Part shown: one piece after another, positions 1-8,598 of the stretch
How positions within the stretch are numbered: position 1 is the first letter of the stretch
Layout of the letters: each line of letters opens with the position of its first letter
Source: Herbihabitans rhizosphaerae
Lineage (GTDB): Bacteria > Actinomycetota > Actinomycetes > Mycobacteriales > Pseudonocardiaceae
Reading direction: 5' to 3'
Assembly: GCF_004216555.1 (NCBI RefSeq)
Contig: NZ_SGWQ01000001.1
Coordinates: 679,126-743,125 of the forward strand
Length of the DNA stretch: 64,000 bases
Position numbers and translations under genes: made by a program
Notes under the pieces: generated by a model
Databases searched by the model: none
What the model was told of the DNA's origin: nothing
The model's input: only the letters and a program-made list of their open reading frames with translations

Positions 1-249
1 ACGGACGAGCGAAAGGCACGCGTGTCGACGAAGGCCGTTCCCGGCTACCAGAAGCCCGAGGGGGCCTGGCGAGGCATGGTGTTCCTGGCGGACATTCACG
101 CGAAGGGCGACAAGCCGATCGCTGTCGACCGATCCGCGAACCCCCTCGGCGCCGCTCTGCCCGGCGTACCGCTGGCGGTGTCCGACCAGCACGTGGTATT
201 CGACGTGGGCGGTGCGACGGGGATCGCGGTGTACCGGCGATCGCCCTAG
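1..249 (+). CDS. C-terminal fragment of an unidentified protein
   Basis: The frame is open from the first base of the window and closes with TAG at 247-249, so this is the last 82 codons of a gene that begins outside. A GTG at position 22 is in frame but has no ribosome binding site, so it is probably internal. The tail is rich in Gly, Val and Ala and ends with a short basic stretch (YRRSP). I see no motif or membrane segment and do not recognise the family. Codon use is typical of the neighbouring high-GC genes, which supports real coding. Confidence 0.5.
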   Translation, partial: TDERKARVSTKAVPGYQKPEGAWRGMVFLADIHAKGDKPIAVDRSANPLGAALPGVPLAVSDQHVVFDVGGATGIAVYRRSP

Positions 250-259
250 ACCCACATGG

Positions 260-332
260 AGCCGGTGGCGGGACTCGAACCCGGAACCTTTCGCTTACAA
301 GGCGAATGCTCTGCCAATTGAGCTACACCGGC
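260..332 (-). tRNA. tRNA-Thr (anticodon UGU)
   Basis: The reverse strand folds into a complete cloverleaf. The 7-bp acceptor stem starts GCCGGTG, there is a D arm, the anticodon stem TTCGC/GCGAA carries loop CTTGTAA (anticodon TGT, reading ACA), and the T loop is TTCGAGT. CCA is not encoded. The outermost T-stem pair is a C-C mismatch. A TACGAT -10-like box lies on the same strand at 362-357, about 25 bases upstream of the mature 5' end. Confidence 0.95.
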
Positions 333-659
333 ACGGTCGGTTCATCGACCGAGGTCATCGTAGCGGGCGCTGCCGCGGGACGGGCGCTTCCGTGCCGCCG
401 AGCGCGTTCGATCACTCGTTCAGTCCACAATGGACGGTGATGGGACCGCCTGACTGGCGCGACGACCAGCCTTGCCACCTCAGCGAAGCCGGACTGTCCA
501 CATCGGACTGACGAGGTCCCGTTCGGCGAGCAGGAGCCTGCGGTCTGGACCATTATGGGCCAACGTGGTGGACGCCACGTTCGAGTCGTGCAACGGTCGG
601 GTATTGCACTCCGATGCCGAAGGAGAAGAACGTCGAAATTTCTGTGGGAGGTGATGGTC
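333..659. other. Intergenic region between tRNA-Thr and thrE
   Basis: No convincing gene is present in about 330 bases. It holds the tRNA promoter (TACGAT at 357-362, reverse strand), a small hairpin CGGTCG/CGACCG just outside the tRNA 5' end, and two copies of the dispersed palindrome, one perfect (423-435) and one with a single mismatch (496-508). Upstream of thrE a GGGAGG at 646-651 serves as its ribosome binding site. Confidence 0.6.
423..435. repeat. Dispersed palindrome GTCCA-N3-TGGAC (first of many copies)
   Basis: This is a perfect 5+3+5 palindrome. Other perfect copies start at 19149, 19338, 23209, 26585, 30449, 31388, 34503, 40867, 43905 and 49169. Copies with one arm mismatch start at 496, 7263, 12128, 13163, 18434, 19539, 27001, 27202, 41380 and 60658. 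The spacer is usually CAN or CTN. Copies lie in intergenic DNA and in coding DNA on either gene strand. The copy at 26585 has arms extended to 9 bp (CACCGTCCA/TGGACGGTG). Those at 7263 and 60658 overlap the stop codons of otsB and a tetR gene. Confidence 0.85.
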
Positions 660-2138
660 GTGTGGCTGGCGCACCGCCGGCAACCGAAGGACGTCAACAA
701 CAGCCCCGGTGCGCGAACACACCGGCCGCTGTGGCCGTCGGCTCGCAAGGCCGCGCCGCAGCACGTTGACGGCGATCAACCCGTCGAGGAGTCCCAGGCG
801 GTCATCGGTCCCCAGCTGCCCGACGACGCGACCGTCCACCTCGTACTGGACCTGGCCCTGCGGATCGGCGAGGTGCAGATCTCCTCGGGCGCCGGTGCTT
901 CCGACGCCACCGCGACCATCCTCGCCGTCGCCTCCGCCTACGGCCTGCCGCACTGTGAGGTCGACGTGATCTTCACGTCGATCACCGTGGCCTGCCACCG
1001 CGGCACCGACCTCGCCCCGGTCACCTCGCTGCGCGTGGTGCGCTCGCGCGGGCTCGACTACACCCGGCTCGCCGTGGTCGAGAATCTGGTCCGGGACATC
1101 ACCCGGGGCAAGATCAGCGCCACCGACGCGCACGCCCAGCTGAGCCGGGCCACCGAGGCCGCGCACCCGTACCCGCGCTGGCTGTCCACCCTCGCCTTCG
1201 GCGGCATGGCGGCCGCGATCACCGTGCTGATCGGCGGCGACTGGCTGGTGGCGCTGTTCGCGGCGCTGATCACCGCCGTGGTCGACCGGGTCGGCCGGCT
1301 GCTCAACCGGCGCGCGCTGCCGTTCTTCTTCCAGCAGGTCGTCGGCGGCGCGCTGGCCACCGGCGGCGCGCTCGCCCTGCTGTCCAGCGGCCTGCTGCCG
1401 GACGTGCGACCCACCCTCGTGATCGCCGCCGCGATCACGGTGCTGCTGTCCGGCCTGTCGGTCGTCGGTACCGTGCAGGACGCGATCACCGGCTACAACG
1501 TCACGGCCGCCGGGCGTGCCACCGAGGTGTCACTGATGACCGCCGGCCTGATCGCCGGCGTGTTGTTCGCCTTCACGGTGGCCAGGAACCTCGGGATGGA
1601 ACAGCAGCCGCTGGCCGATCCGATCGCGGCCACCGCGAATCGGCTGCCCGTACAGACGCTCGCCGGTGCCGCCGCGGCCGGCTGCTTCGCGCTGGCCAGC
1701 TACGCCACGCCGCGTGCGATGCTGGTCGCCGCCGTCGCGGGCGGCGCGGGTGCCGCCGGCTTCGGCGCGCTGGTTCTCGCCGATGCCGGGCCGATCACCT
1801 CGGCCGCCGTCGCCGCGACCGTGATCGGGTTCGCCGGCGGTGTGATCTCCCGCCGGCTGCGCATCCCGCCGCTGGTCGTCGCGGTCTCCGGCATGGTGCC
1901 GCTGCTGCCCGGGTACACGATGTACCGGTCGCTGTTCCAGCTTTCCGTGGAGACCGACACCCAGGGCGTGCCGACGCTGATGCTGGCCGGCGCGACCGCG
2001 CTCGCCCTGGCCGCCGGCGTGGTGCTCGGCGAGTACCTGGCGCAACCGGCGCGCAGCGGACTCGGCCGGCTGGAGCGGCGGCTGGTCGGTCCGCGCATGT
2101 CCGGCCCACTTCGACCGACCGGACGCCGCCTGGAGTGA
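660..2138 (+). CDS. thrE: ThrE-type threonine/serine exporter
   Basis: Predicted inner-membrane exporter of the ThrE family (DUF1212 plus ThrE_2), which moves L-threonine and L-serine out of the cell using the membrane potential. The protein is about 492 residues, close to the size of Corynebacterium ThrE. After a variable basic N-terminus, residues ~50-170 form the soluble ThrE domain (SSGAGASDAT, YTRLAVVENLVRDI), followed by about ten hydrophobic segments to residue ~480 and a short basic tail. GTG at 660 is preferred because GGGAGG at 646-651 lies 8 bases upstream; ATG at 654 is an alternative too close to that site. It is transcribed alone and converges on the next gene 8 bases away. Confidence 0.85.
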   Translation: MWLAHRRQPKDVNNSPGARTHRPLWPSARKAAPQHVDGDQPVEESQAVIGPQLPDDATVHLVLDLALRIGEVQISSGAGASDATATILAVASAYGLPHCEVDVIFTSITVACHRGTDLAPVTSLRVVRSRGLDYTRLAVVENLVRDITRGKISATDAHAQLSRATEAAHPYPRWLSTLAFGGMAAAITVLIGGDWLVALFAALITAVVDRVGRLLNRRALPFFFQQVVGGALATGGALALLSSGLLPDVRPTLVIAAAITVLLSGLSVVGTVQDAITGYNVTAAGRATEVSLMTAGLIAGVLFAFTVARNLGMEQQPLADPIAATANRLPVQTLAGAAAAGCFALASYATPRAMLVAAVAGGAGAAGFGALVLADAGPITSAAVAATVIGFAGGVISRRLRIPPLVVAVSGMVPLLPGYTMYRSLFQLSVETDTQGVPTLMLAGATALALAAGVVLGEYLAQPARSGLGRLERRLVGPRMSGPLRPTGRRLE

Positions 2139-2146
2139 CCGCCGGG

Positions 2147-3127
2147 CTAGGGCGCCTCGACCATCGCGGTGATCATCGTGACCCGGTCGCTGTCATCGAG
2201 CTGGAAATGGAGATAGCGCCCCTCTACGAGGTAACGGACCCAGCTGTCACCGCCGCGTTCGGGCTCGCCGAGCGCGGCGGTGATCTCTGTCCGGGACGGC
2301 GCCGCCGGCAGGCCGTCCACGAGTCGCCCCGGATACTCGTGCACTCTGGCGAAGATCGTGCTCACCACACCACGGTCGAGGATCACCTCCAGGCCCACCT
2401 TGCGGAGCACGCCGCCGGACCAGCGCACGCCGCCGTCGGACAGCTCCACGCCGGCCGCCGCCGCGACGGCACCGACCTCTGGGCCGCCGTCCGGACAACC
2501 CAATGCGCGAACGAGAGCAGTGATCTCGCCTGTGACTGGTGCACTCGGACCGTCGACAACTATCTCGTCAGGTCGCGGCGGCTCCGGCTCGCCGAGCACG
2601 GTCCGCACCCATGTCGTGAACGCGTCGCTGCCCACGGCGGGCCATTCGTCGGGCACCGCGACGGAGAACGTGTCCCGCACCCACGTCCGGAAGCCGCCGA
2701 CGGCCCGCACCGAGTCCGCGTCGTCGGGCGGGAGTCCGAGGACGTACGGCGACAGCTCGCCGTAACCGATCGCCACCAAGGTCAGGAACTCCACCGCCGA
2801 GTCGGCCAGGAGGAACGCCTCGCCCTCCGACCCGAGGCCGACGACCCGCGTCGAGCCGTCGTCATCGAGCCACAGCGCTCCGACCGATCCGTCGCCGCCG
2901 ACCTGCGCGATCGGCAGGAGCCGGTCGAGGCCGGCGGCGTCTTCCGGGAACCAGCCGTCGAGCGACGCGTCCGGGGTGAACACGACCCCGAGCCGTCGCT
3001 GTCCGGCGTACGGCGTGAGGAAGTACCCGTGCTGTGTGGTGCTCCCGAACCCCTGCCGCTCCATCCAGGTCCACGCGGATTCAACAGCCTCCGGAACGGG
3101 AAATCCGGGGCGCAGCAGCCCGGCCAT
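2147..3127 (-). CDS. SMI1/KNR4 (SUKH)-like protein
   Basis: A soluble protein of about 326 residues with no signal peptide. The N-terminal half resembles the SUKH superfamily: a segment with GDGSVGALWL and GSEGEAFLLADSAVEFLTL followed by a region around GYGEL. SUKH domains often act as immunity proteins against polymorphic toxins, but also occur in housekeeping proteins, and no toxin gene is adjacent. The C-terminal third (GLEVILDRGVVSTIF, RTEITAALGEPERGG) looks like a second small alpha/beta domain that I cannot name. ATG at 3127 lacks a ribosome binding site, but a TACAAT -10 box at 3149-3144 makes a leaderless or near-leaderless start likely. The long open frame continuing antisense to otsA is not coding. 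Confidence 0.65.
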   Translation of the reverse strand: MAGLLRPGFPVPEAVESAWTWMERQGFGSTTQHGYFLTPYAGQRRLGVVFTPDASLDGWFPEDAAGLDRLLPIAQVGGDGSVGALWLDDDGSTRVVGLGSEGEAFLLADSAVEFLTLVAIGYGELSPYVLGLPPDDADSVRAVGGFRTWVRDTFSVAVPDEWPAVGSDAFTTWVRTVLGEPEPPRPDEIVVDGPSAPVTGEITALVRALGCPDGGPEVGAVAAAAGVELSDGGVRWSGGVLRKVGLEVILDRGVVSTIFARVHEYPGRLVDGLPAAPSRTEITAALGEPERGGDSWVRYLVEGRYLHFQLDDSDRVTMITAMVEAP

Positions 3128-3244
3128 GTGCGACACGACGCGGATTGTAGGACCGCTGCGGCAGGTGAGTGATCTCATTCGCTCAACGCGCCGCGGCGGG
3201 GGCGCGCCGACTAGGCTCGACCGCGACCAGGGGAGGCGTTCGGT

Positions 3245-4687
3245 GTGAACAGCCCGAAGGGTGCCGACTTCATCGTGGTGGCCAACCGATTGCCGGTTGA
3301 CCTCGAACGACTGCCCGACGGAACGCAGAAGTGGAAGCACAGCCCCGGCGGTCTGGTCAGCGCGCTCGCCCCGTTCCTGCGCAACCACACCGGCGCCTGG
3401 GTCGGCTGGCCCGGCGTGCCGGACATCGACGTCGACGAGTTCACCGACGAGGGCATGCGGCTGCACCCCATCGCGCTGTCCAGCACCGAGGTCCGCGACT
3501 ACTACGAGGGCTTTTCCAACGCCACACTCTGGCCGCTGTACCACGACGTGGTCGAGCCCCCGGTGTTCGACCGCGGCTGGTGGGACGCCTACGTGAAGGT
3601 CAACCACCGGTTCGCCGACGCGTGCGCGCAGGTCGCGGCACCCGGCGCGACCGTGTGGGTGCAGGACTACCAGCTGCAGCTCGTGCCGGCCGTGCTCCGC
3701 GAGCAGCGGCCGGACCTGCGGATCGGGTTCTTCCTGCACATCCCGTTCCCTCCGGTGGAACTGTTCATGCAGCTCCCCTGGCGTGCGGAGATCATCCGCG
3801 GGCTGCTCGGCGCCGACCTGGTCGGGTTCCACCGGCCCGGCGGCGCGCAGAACTTCCTGTGGCTGGCGCGCCGGCTGACCGGCCTCGAGCCGAGCCGCGG
3901 CTCGGTCGGCGTGCGCACCCGGCCCGGCGTGGTGCACGTCGGCGACCGTCCGGTGCGCGTCGGCGCGTTCCCGATCTCGATCGACTCCGACTCGCTGGAC
4001 GCCACCGCGCGCCGCAAGGACGTCGTGGAGCACACCCGGCGGGTGCGCGCGGACCTCGGCAATCCGAAGAAGATCATCCTCGGCGTGGACCGGCTGGACT
4101 ACACCAAGGGCATCGACCTGCGGCTGAACGCCCTGCACGAGCTGCTGCACGAGGGGCGGGTGGACCCGGCCGAGGTGGCCATGGTGCAGCTCGCCACGCC
4201 GAGCCGCGAGCGCGTCGAGCACTACCAGCGGATGCGCGGCGACATCGAGCGCATGGTCGGGCGGATCAACGGTGAGTTCGCCACGGTCGGCCGGCCGGTC
4301 GTGCACTATCTGCACCAGTCCGTGCAGCGTGACGAGTTGGTGGCCTTCTTCGCGGCGGCCGACGTCATGCTCGTGACACCGCTTCGGGACGGCATGAACC
4401 TGGTGTGCAAGGAGTACGTGGCGTGCCGCTACGACCTCGGCGGCGCACTGGTGCTCAGCGAGTTCGCCGGTGCGGCGGCCGAGCTGACCAGCGCGTTCCT
4501 GGTGAACCCGCACGACCTGGACGGGGTCAAGAACGCGATGCAGGACGCGCTCACGCTCGATCCGGCCGAGGGTCGCCGTAGAATGCGCGCACTGCGGCGA
4601 CAGGTTCTCACGCACAATGTGGACCGGTGGGCCCGATCGTTTCTTGAGGCTCTAGGGTCCGAGCAGACCGAACTGGTCAATCAGTAG
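3245..4687 (+). CDS. otsA: Alpha,alpha-trehalose-6-phosphate synthase OtsA
   Basis: GT20 glycosyltransferase that joins a nucleotide-glucose donor and glucose-6-phosphate to give trehalose-6-phosphate, in the cytoplasm. At 480 residues it has the usual OtsA length. Visible family signatures are VVANRLPV at the N-terminus, the acceptor-site segment WVGWPG, the VQDYQL motif, [16 protein letters not shown] and the donor-site block [19 protein letters not shown] at 3245 follows AGGGGAGG by about 9 bases. The next gene, carrying the phosphatase, begins about 56 bases downstream on the same strand, so the two probably form one trehalose operon. Confidence 0.95.
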   Translation: MNSPKGADFIVVANRLPVDLERLPDGTQKWKHSPGGLVSALAPFLRNHTGAWVGWPGVPDIDVDEFTDEGMRLHPIALSSTEVRDYYEGFSNATLWPLYHDVVEPPVFDRGWWDAYVKVNHRFADACAQVAAPGATVWVQDYQLQLVPAVLREQRPDLRIGFFLHIPFPPVELFMQLPWRAEIIRGLLGADLVGFHRPGGAQNFLWLARRLTGLEPSRGSVGVRTRPGVVHVGDRPVRVGAFPISIDSDSLDATARRKDVVEHTRRVRADLGNPKKIILGVDRLDYTKGIDLRLNALHELLHEGRVDPAEVAMVQLATPSRERVEHYQRMRGDIERMVGRINGEFATVGRPVVHYLHQSVQRDELVAFFAAADVMLVTPLRDGMNLVCKEYVACRYDLGGALVLSEFAGAAAELTSAFLVNPHDLDGVKNAMQDALTLDPAEGRRRMRALRRQVLTHNVDRWARSFLEALGSEQTELVNQ

Positions 4688-4743
4688 TCTGCACCCCCCG
4701 ACTCGGCGATCATGGGATGCCGAGCGCCCTGCGAGGAGGATCC

Positions 4744-7272
4744 GTGGCCGCCGAGGCCCTTCCCGCCGAGTTGCGTCGAGCGATCGTGCAGATCGCCAGG
4801 ACGCCACGGCTGCTGGTCGCCTGCGACTACGACGGCACGCTCGCTCCGATCGTGCAAGACCCGGAGACGGCGCGCCCACTGCCCGAGTCGGTCAGCTCGC
4901 TGCGGTCGCTCGCCGGCCTGCACGAGACCACCACGGCCGTGATCTCCGGTCGCGCGCTGCGCGATCTGGCGACACTGTCCCGCCTGCCCGGCGAGGTGCA
5001 CCTGGTCGGCAGCCACGGCTCGGAGTTCGACATCGGCTTCGTGCACGCGCTGGACGGCCGTGCCCGCGAGTTGCACAAGCGTGTCGAGATCGAGCTGGAG
5101 CAGCTGGTCACCGACGCCGACGGCGTGCACCTGGAGGTCAAGCCGGCCAGCGTCGCGGTGCACGTGCGGCGCGCCGAAGCCGCTGTGGGACAACGGGTTC
5201 TGGACCAGGTGAGCACCGGCCCGGCGACCTGGGACGGCGTGCAGGTCACCGAGGGCAAGGCGGTGATCGAGCTCGCGGTCGTGCAGACCGACAAGGGCCA
5301 CGCGCTGGACGTGCTGCGGCACCAGGTCGGCGCCACCGCGGCGATCTTCGTCGGCGACGACGTGACCGACGAGAAGGCGTTCGCCCGCCTGGCCGGCCCG
5401 GACCTGGGCATCAAGGTCGGCGACGGCGACTCGCTGGCCGAGTTCCGCATCACCGACTCGACCGCGGTCGCGATGACCCTGGCGTTCCTGCTCGAGGAGC
5501 GCCGGCACTGGCTCTACGGCGAGCAGGCGCCGCCGATCGAGCGGCTGTCCATGCTGGCCAACGAACGGTCGGTCGCGCTGCTCACCCCGGACGCGAAGCT
5601 GACCTGGATGTGCCACCCCGAGCCGGACTCCGCGGCGGTGTTCGCGGACCTGCTCGGCGGGCCGGGCGCCGGGCACTTCTCGATCAGGCCGGAGCGTGGC
5701 GGGCTGCCGCTGGGCCAGCGCTACCTGCCCGGCACGATGACCGTGGAGACGCGCTGGTCGGGCCTGCTGGTGACGGACTACCTGGAGCACTACCCGGACC
5801 CGCACCGCACCGAGGTGGTGCGGGTGATCTCCGGGAACACGCCGGCCGTGGTGGAGTTCGCGCCGCGCCCGGAGTTCGGCCAGGTGCAGGTGCGGCTGCA
5901 CGCCTCGCCGGACGGGCTGCGGGTGTTCGGCACCTCCGATCCGGTCGTGCTGCGCGCACCCGGCCTGGAGTGGGAGATCACCTCCGACGGCATGCACGAC
6001 ACCGCGCGGACCGTCATACGCCCGACCGGCGATCAGCCCGTCGTGCTCGAACTCCGTTGCGGCACAACGGATCTGGGCGCGAGTCCGGTCGCCCAGGAAG
6101 ATCGCAAGGCGCGCGCGAACGCCTACTGGACCGAGTGGCTGGACACGCTGACGCTGCCCTCGGCCGAGCGCGAGCTGGTCGCCAGGTCGGCGCTCACGCT
6201 GCGCGGCCTGTGCCACAGCGAGACCGGCGCGATCATGGCGGCGGCCACCACGTCGCTGCCCGAGGAGATCGGCGGCATCCGCAACTGGGACTACCGGTAC
6301 TGCTGGCTGCGCGACGCGGCGATGACCGCGAAAGCGTTGGTGTCACTGGGATCCACGGGCGAGGCGGAGGCGTACCTCGGCTGGCTGCACCGGGTGCTCG
6401 GGACGCTGCCCGGGCCGGAGCGCCTGCACCCGCTGTACACGATCGCCGGGACGACGCTGCCGCCCGAGGCGGTGATCGACACCCTTCCCGGGTACGCCGG
6501 CTCGCGGCCGGTGCGTGTCGGCAACCTCGCAAACCAGCAGGTTCAGCTGGACGTGTTCGGCCCGGTGGTCGATCTCGTCGCCGCGCTGTCGCTGGCCCGA
6601 GGCAAGCTGATCGACGATGACTGGCGCATGGTCAACGCGATGGCCGAGGCGGTCACCCGGCGGTGGCACGAGCCCGACCACGGCATCTGGGAGGAGCGGC
6701 ACCGGCCGCGCCACCACGTGTACTCCAAGGTGATGTGCTGGCTGACCATCGACCGCGCGATCACCCTCGCCGAGACCTACGGCCGCGAGCCGGTGCCGGG
6801 GTGGGCGGAGCTGCGCGACCGGATCGCCCAGGACGTGCTGAACAAGGGCTGGAACAGCGAGGTCCGCGCGTTCACCACGGCCTACGACGGCACCGACCTG
6901 GACTCGGCGACGCTGCACGTGGGGCTGGTCGGCCTGATCGACCCGTCCGACGAGCGGTTCCAGTCGACGGTGACGGCGATCGAGGCGGAGCTGCGATCGG
7001 GGTCGACGGTCTACCGGTATCACCGCGACGACGGCCTGCCCGGCAACGAGGGCGGGTTCCACCTGTGCGCGGCGTGGATGATCGAGGCGTACCTGCTGAC
7101 CGGGCGACGCACCGAGGCGGAGGACCTGTTCGAGCAACTGGTCGACGCGGCCGGCCCGACCGGTCTGCTGCCCGAGGAGTACGACCCGATCGCGGAACGG
7201 TCGCTCGGCAACCACCCGCAGGCGTACTCGCACCTCGGCCTGATCCGCTGCGCCCAACTACTGTCCACATAG
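4744..7272 (+). CDS. otsB: Trehalose-6-phosphatase fused to a GH15 domain
   Basis: Two enzymes in one chain of about 842 residues. Residues ~20-260 are a HAD-type trehalose-phosphatase: DYDGTLAP (nucleophile Asp), SGR, the GSHGSEF loop, and GDDVTDEKAF with acidic metal ligands. Residues ~270-840 are a glycoside hydrolase family 15 module with its trehalase-like N-terminal beta region and the block IGGIRNWDYRYCWLRDAA of the (alpha/alpha)6 barrel, plus LPEEYDP near the end. The GH15 part may be a trehalase or glucoamylase-type enzyme; specificity cannot be read from sequence. GTG at 4744 has GAGGAGG four bases upstream; ATG at 4717 has no ribosome binding site. A copy of the dispersed palindrome overlaps the TAG stop. 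Confidence 0.9.
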   Translation: MAAEALPAELRRAIVQIARTPRLLVACDYDGTLAPIVQDPETARPLPESVSSLRSLAGLHETTTAVISGRALRDLATLSRLPGEVHLVGSHGSEFDIGFVHALDGRARELHKRVEIELEQLVTDADGVHLEVKPASVAVHVRRAEAAVGQRVLDQVSTGPATWDGVQVTEGKAVIELAVVQTDKGHALDVLRHQVGATAAIFVGDDVTDEKAFARLAGPDLGIKVGDGDSLAEFRITDSTAVAMTLAFLLEERRHWLYGEQAPPIERLSMLANERSVALLTPDAKLTWMCHPEPDSAAVFADLLGGPGAGHFSIRPERGGLPLGQRYLPGTMTVETRWSGLLVTDYLEHYPDPHRTEVVRVISGNTPAVVEFAPRPEFGQVQVRLHASPDGLRVFGTSDPVVLRAPGLEWEITSDGMHDTARTVIRPTGDQPVVLELRCGTTDLGASPVAQEDRKARANAYWTEWLDTLTLPSAERELVARSALTLRGLCHSETGAIMAAATTSLPEEIGGIRNWDYRYCWLRDAAMTAKALVSLGSTGEAEAYLGWLHRVLGTLPGPERLHPLYTIAGTTLPPEAVIDTLPGYAGSRPVRVGNLANQQVQLDVFGPVVDLVAALSLARGKLIDDDWRMVNAMAEAVTRRWHEPDHGIWEERHRPRHHVYSKVMCWLTIDRAITLAETYGREPVPGWAELRDRIAQDVLNKGWNSEVRAFTTAYDGTDLDSATLHVGLVGLIDPSDERFQSTVTAIEAELRSGSTVYRYHRDDGLPGNEGGFHLCAAWMIEAYLLTGRRTEAEDLFEQLVDAAGPTGLLPEEYDPIAERSLGNHPQAYSHLGLIRCAQLLST

Positions 7273-7277
7273 GACGG

Positions 7278-7892
7278 TCAACTCCAGCGAGCCGGCCGTC
7301 TCAACACGATGCCGGCCGGTGTGGTGACGGCGTCCGGGAGCTGTGACTGCCGCAGCTTCGCGTCGCCGATGGTGAACGCGCCGTCCACCACGCGCCGCAG
7401 TTCACCGGAACTCCTGGATGGTGGAAACGCCGCGATAATCCGCTTGTCCGGTCGTAGCCGCTTCAACGCCTTCACCGCGGGACAGAGATCGCTGTCAGCG
7501 GATACCAACAACGCCATGTCGAACCGGTCGGTGACAGCGTCCTCGATGAGCGAGACGGCGATGTTGACGTCAGTCTCCTTCTCCTCGTAGACCGTCCAGC
7601 GGCTGCCGCAAGCACGACAGTGCCGCGTCTTCGCCTGGTATCTCCCATCGAGCAGAGTCAGTCGCGAGCAATGGGCCGTCAAGGCGTCGATGTAGTCCGA
7701 CTGCCGTTGTTCGGCCGGTGGATCGTTCCGCACCCGCGCTGTGAAGTAGACGACCCGCTCGAGTCGTTGAGATGGCTTCAGCAGACTGGTGGCCAGCTTC
7801 TCCAGGTCGAGCCAATGCAGCCGTCGACCATGCTTCGCCCGGAGGCCGAAGTACAGGTTGAATCCATCGACGTAGACCCGCACCCGGTCCAC
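7278..7892 (-). CDS. NYN-domain ribonuclease-like protein (LabA/MARF1-type)
   Basis: About 204 residues forming a PIN-like NYN domain, a fold of metal-dependent RNases. Acidic motifs in the expected order are VDGFN near residue 8, the ETDVNIA segment and LVSADSDLCPAV. A CRACG pair sits in a short insert before ETDVN and may be a partial zinc knuckle. GTG at 7892 follows GGGGAGG by 6 bases; upstream in-frame TTG and GTG codons lack such a site. It ends 5 bases past the otsB stop on the opposite strand. Its start faces a divergent promoter and a small-RNA-like transcript, so it may share control with that RNA. Confidence 0.75.
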   Translation of the reverse strand: MDRVRVYVDGFNLYFGLRAKHGRRLHWLDLEKLATSLLKPSQRLERVVYFTARVRNDPPAEQRQSDYIDALTAHCSRLTLLDGRYQAKTRHCRACGSRWTVYEEKETDVNIAVSLIEDAVTDRFDMALLVSADSDLCPAVKALKRLRPDKRIIAAFPPSRSSGELRRVVDGAFTIGDAKLRQSQLPDAVTTPAGIVLRRPARWS

Positions 7893-7913
7893 CCCAACCT
7901 CCCCAGATCGGCC

Positions 7914-7950
7914 AACACGGTTGACCAAGCCTGTTGGCCAACCGTGTTAT
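7914..7950 (+). promoter_or_regulatory. Divergent control region with inverted repeat and sigma70-like promoter
   Basis: A perfect 10-bp inverted repeat, AACACGGTTG (7914-7923) and CAACCGTGTT (7939-7948), brackets a promoter reading rightward: TTGACC at 7921-7926, an 18-base spacer and TGTTAT at 7945-7950. The repeat overlaps both promoter boxes, so a protein bound there would block transcription. The NYN gene starts 22 bases to the left. Downstream GTGTA-AC-TACAC (7952-7963) is a further short inverted repeat. Confidence 0.6.
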
Positions 7951-7956
7951 CGTGTA

Positions 7957-8017
7957 ACTACACCACGCCGAGGCGAGCAGCCTCGGCCCGACGGCCCCCT
8001 CGCGGGGGCCGTTTCTT
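7957..8017 (+). ncRNA. Candidate small RNA with two hairpins
   Basis: The promoter at 7921-7950 predicts a transcript starting near 7957. It would contain the hairpin GCCGAGGC-GAGCA-GCCTCGGC, then the strong hairpin ACGGCCCCC-TCGC-GGGGGCCGT followed by TTCTT, giving about 60 nt. No start codon with a ribosome binding site lies inside. The two C-rich hairpins recall the actinobacterial 6C RNA, but the runs are shorter than six C, so I do not assign that family. Confidence 0.5.
7991..8017 (+). terminator. Rho-independent-like terminator
   Basis: A 9-bp GC stem (7991-7999 with 8004-8012) closes a TCGC loop and is followed by TTCTT. It ends the candidate small RNA and insulates the next gene. 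Confidence 0.75.
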
Positions 8018-8090
8018 ATGCACGGACAGTCCACAGTAGCCGGCGGTCGATTTCAGATTTCTTCAGCCGGACCGCCTACTCTGCCGCGTC

Positions 8091-8597
8091 ATGCGAAGGT
8101 TGCTCCTGGCCGCGGTGGTGCTCCTGTCGATCGTGCTCGCGGGCGCGCCCGCTCAGGCCGAGGGTGATCCGGGCCCCTGGAAGCCGGCGCCGCAGCCGGT
8201 GCTCGACTACCCGGCGAACACTGTCTGCGCGTTCCCGGTCCGCGCCGAGCCGATCGTGGACGAGGTGGTCTTCCGAGTGCTGGAGTCCTACCCGGACGGC
8301 AAGCCGAAACTCGAGGAGTACAAAGGAAAGCTGATCGACACGGTGACCCGCGCCGACACCGGCGCCGTCACCACCGTCGACATCAGCGGGCACGCGTTCA
8401 TCCACTACCCGCCGTCGGGTGGGCAGCAGTGGGCGGTGAGCGGGCCGGTCCTGGTCGGCATCCGGCCCGGGCAGGGCACCAACATCGGGCTCTGGGTGTT
8501 CGACGGGCCGGCGTGGGGCATCGACATCAGCCCAACCGGCCACAAGACGATCATCGGCCGGCCGGCCAGCCTCAACACCTGCGATCTGCTCGGCTGA
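8091..8597 (+). CDS. Secreted protein of unknown function
   Basis: A 168-residue exported protein. A signal peptide is clear: MRR, a hydrophobic core to residue ~18, then a cleavage motif near AQAEG. The mature part of about 145 residues has one cysteine near its start (NTVCAF) and one near its end (NTCDLL), which could form a single disulfide, and a beta-rich pattern (VDISGHAF, IGLWVFDG). I do not recognise the family. The ATG has no ribosome binding site but lies 8 bases after a TACTCT -10-like box, which fits leaderless transcription. It converges on vapC with one base between stops. Confidence 0.75.
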   Translation: MRRLLLAAVVLLSIVLAGAPAQAEGDPGPWKPAPQPVLDYPANTVCAFPVRAEPIVDEVVFRVLESYPDGKPKLEEYKGKLIDTVTRADTGAVTTVDISGHAFIHYPPSGGQQWAVSGPVLVGIRPGQGTNIGLWVFDGPAWGIDISPTGHKTIIGRPASLNTCDLLG

Positions 8598-8598
8598 A

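Noticed and set aside
2147-4615. Leftward open frame of over 800 codons
   Set aside because: Only the part up to 3127 looks like a real protein. The rest is antisense to otsA, with compositionally biased His/Arg/Val-rich translation typical of a shadow frame in high-GC DNA.
7957-8017. Assignment of the small RNA to the 6C family
   Set aside because: The general two-hairpin shape is similar, but the defining runs of six or more C in each stem-loop are not present.
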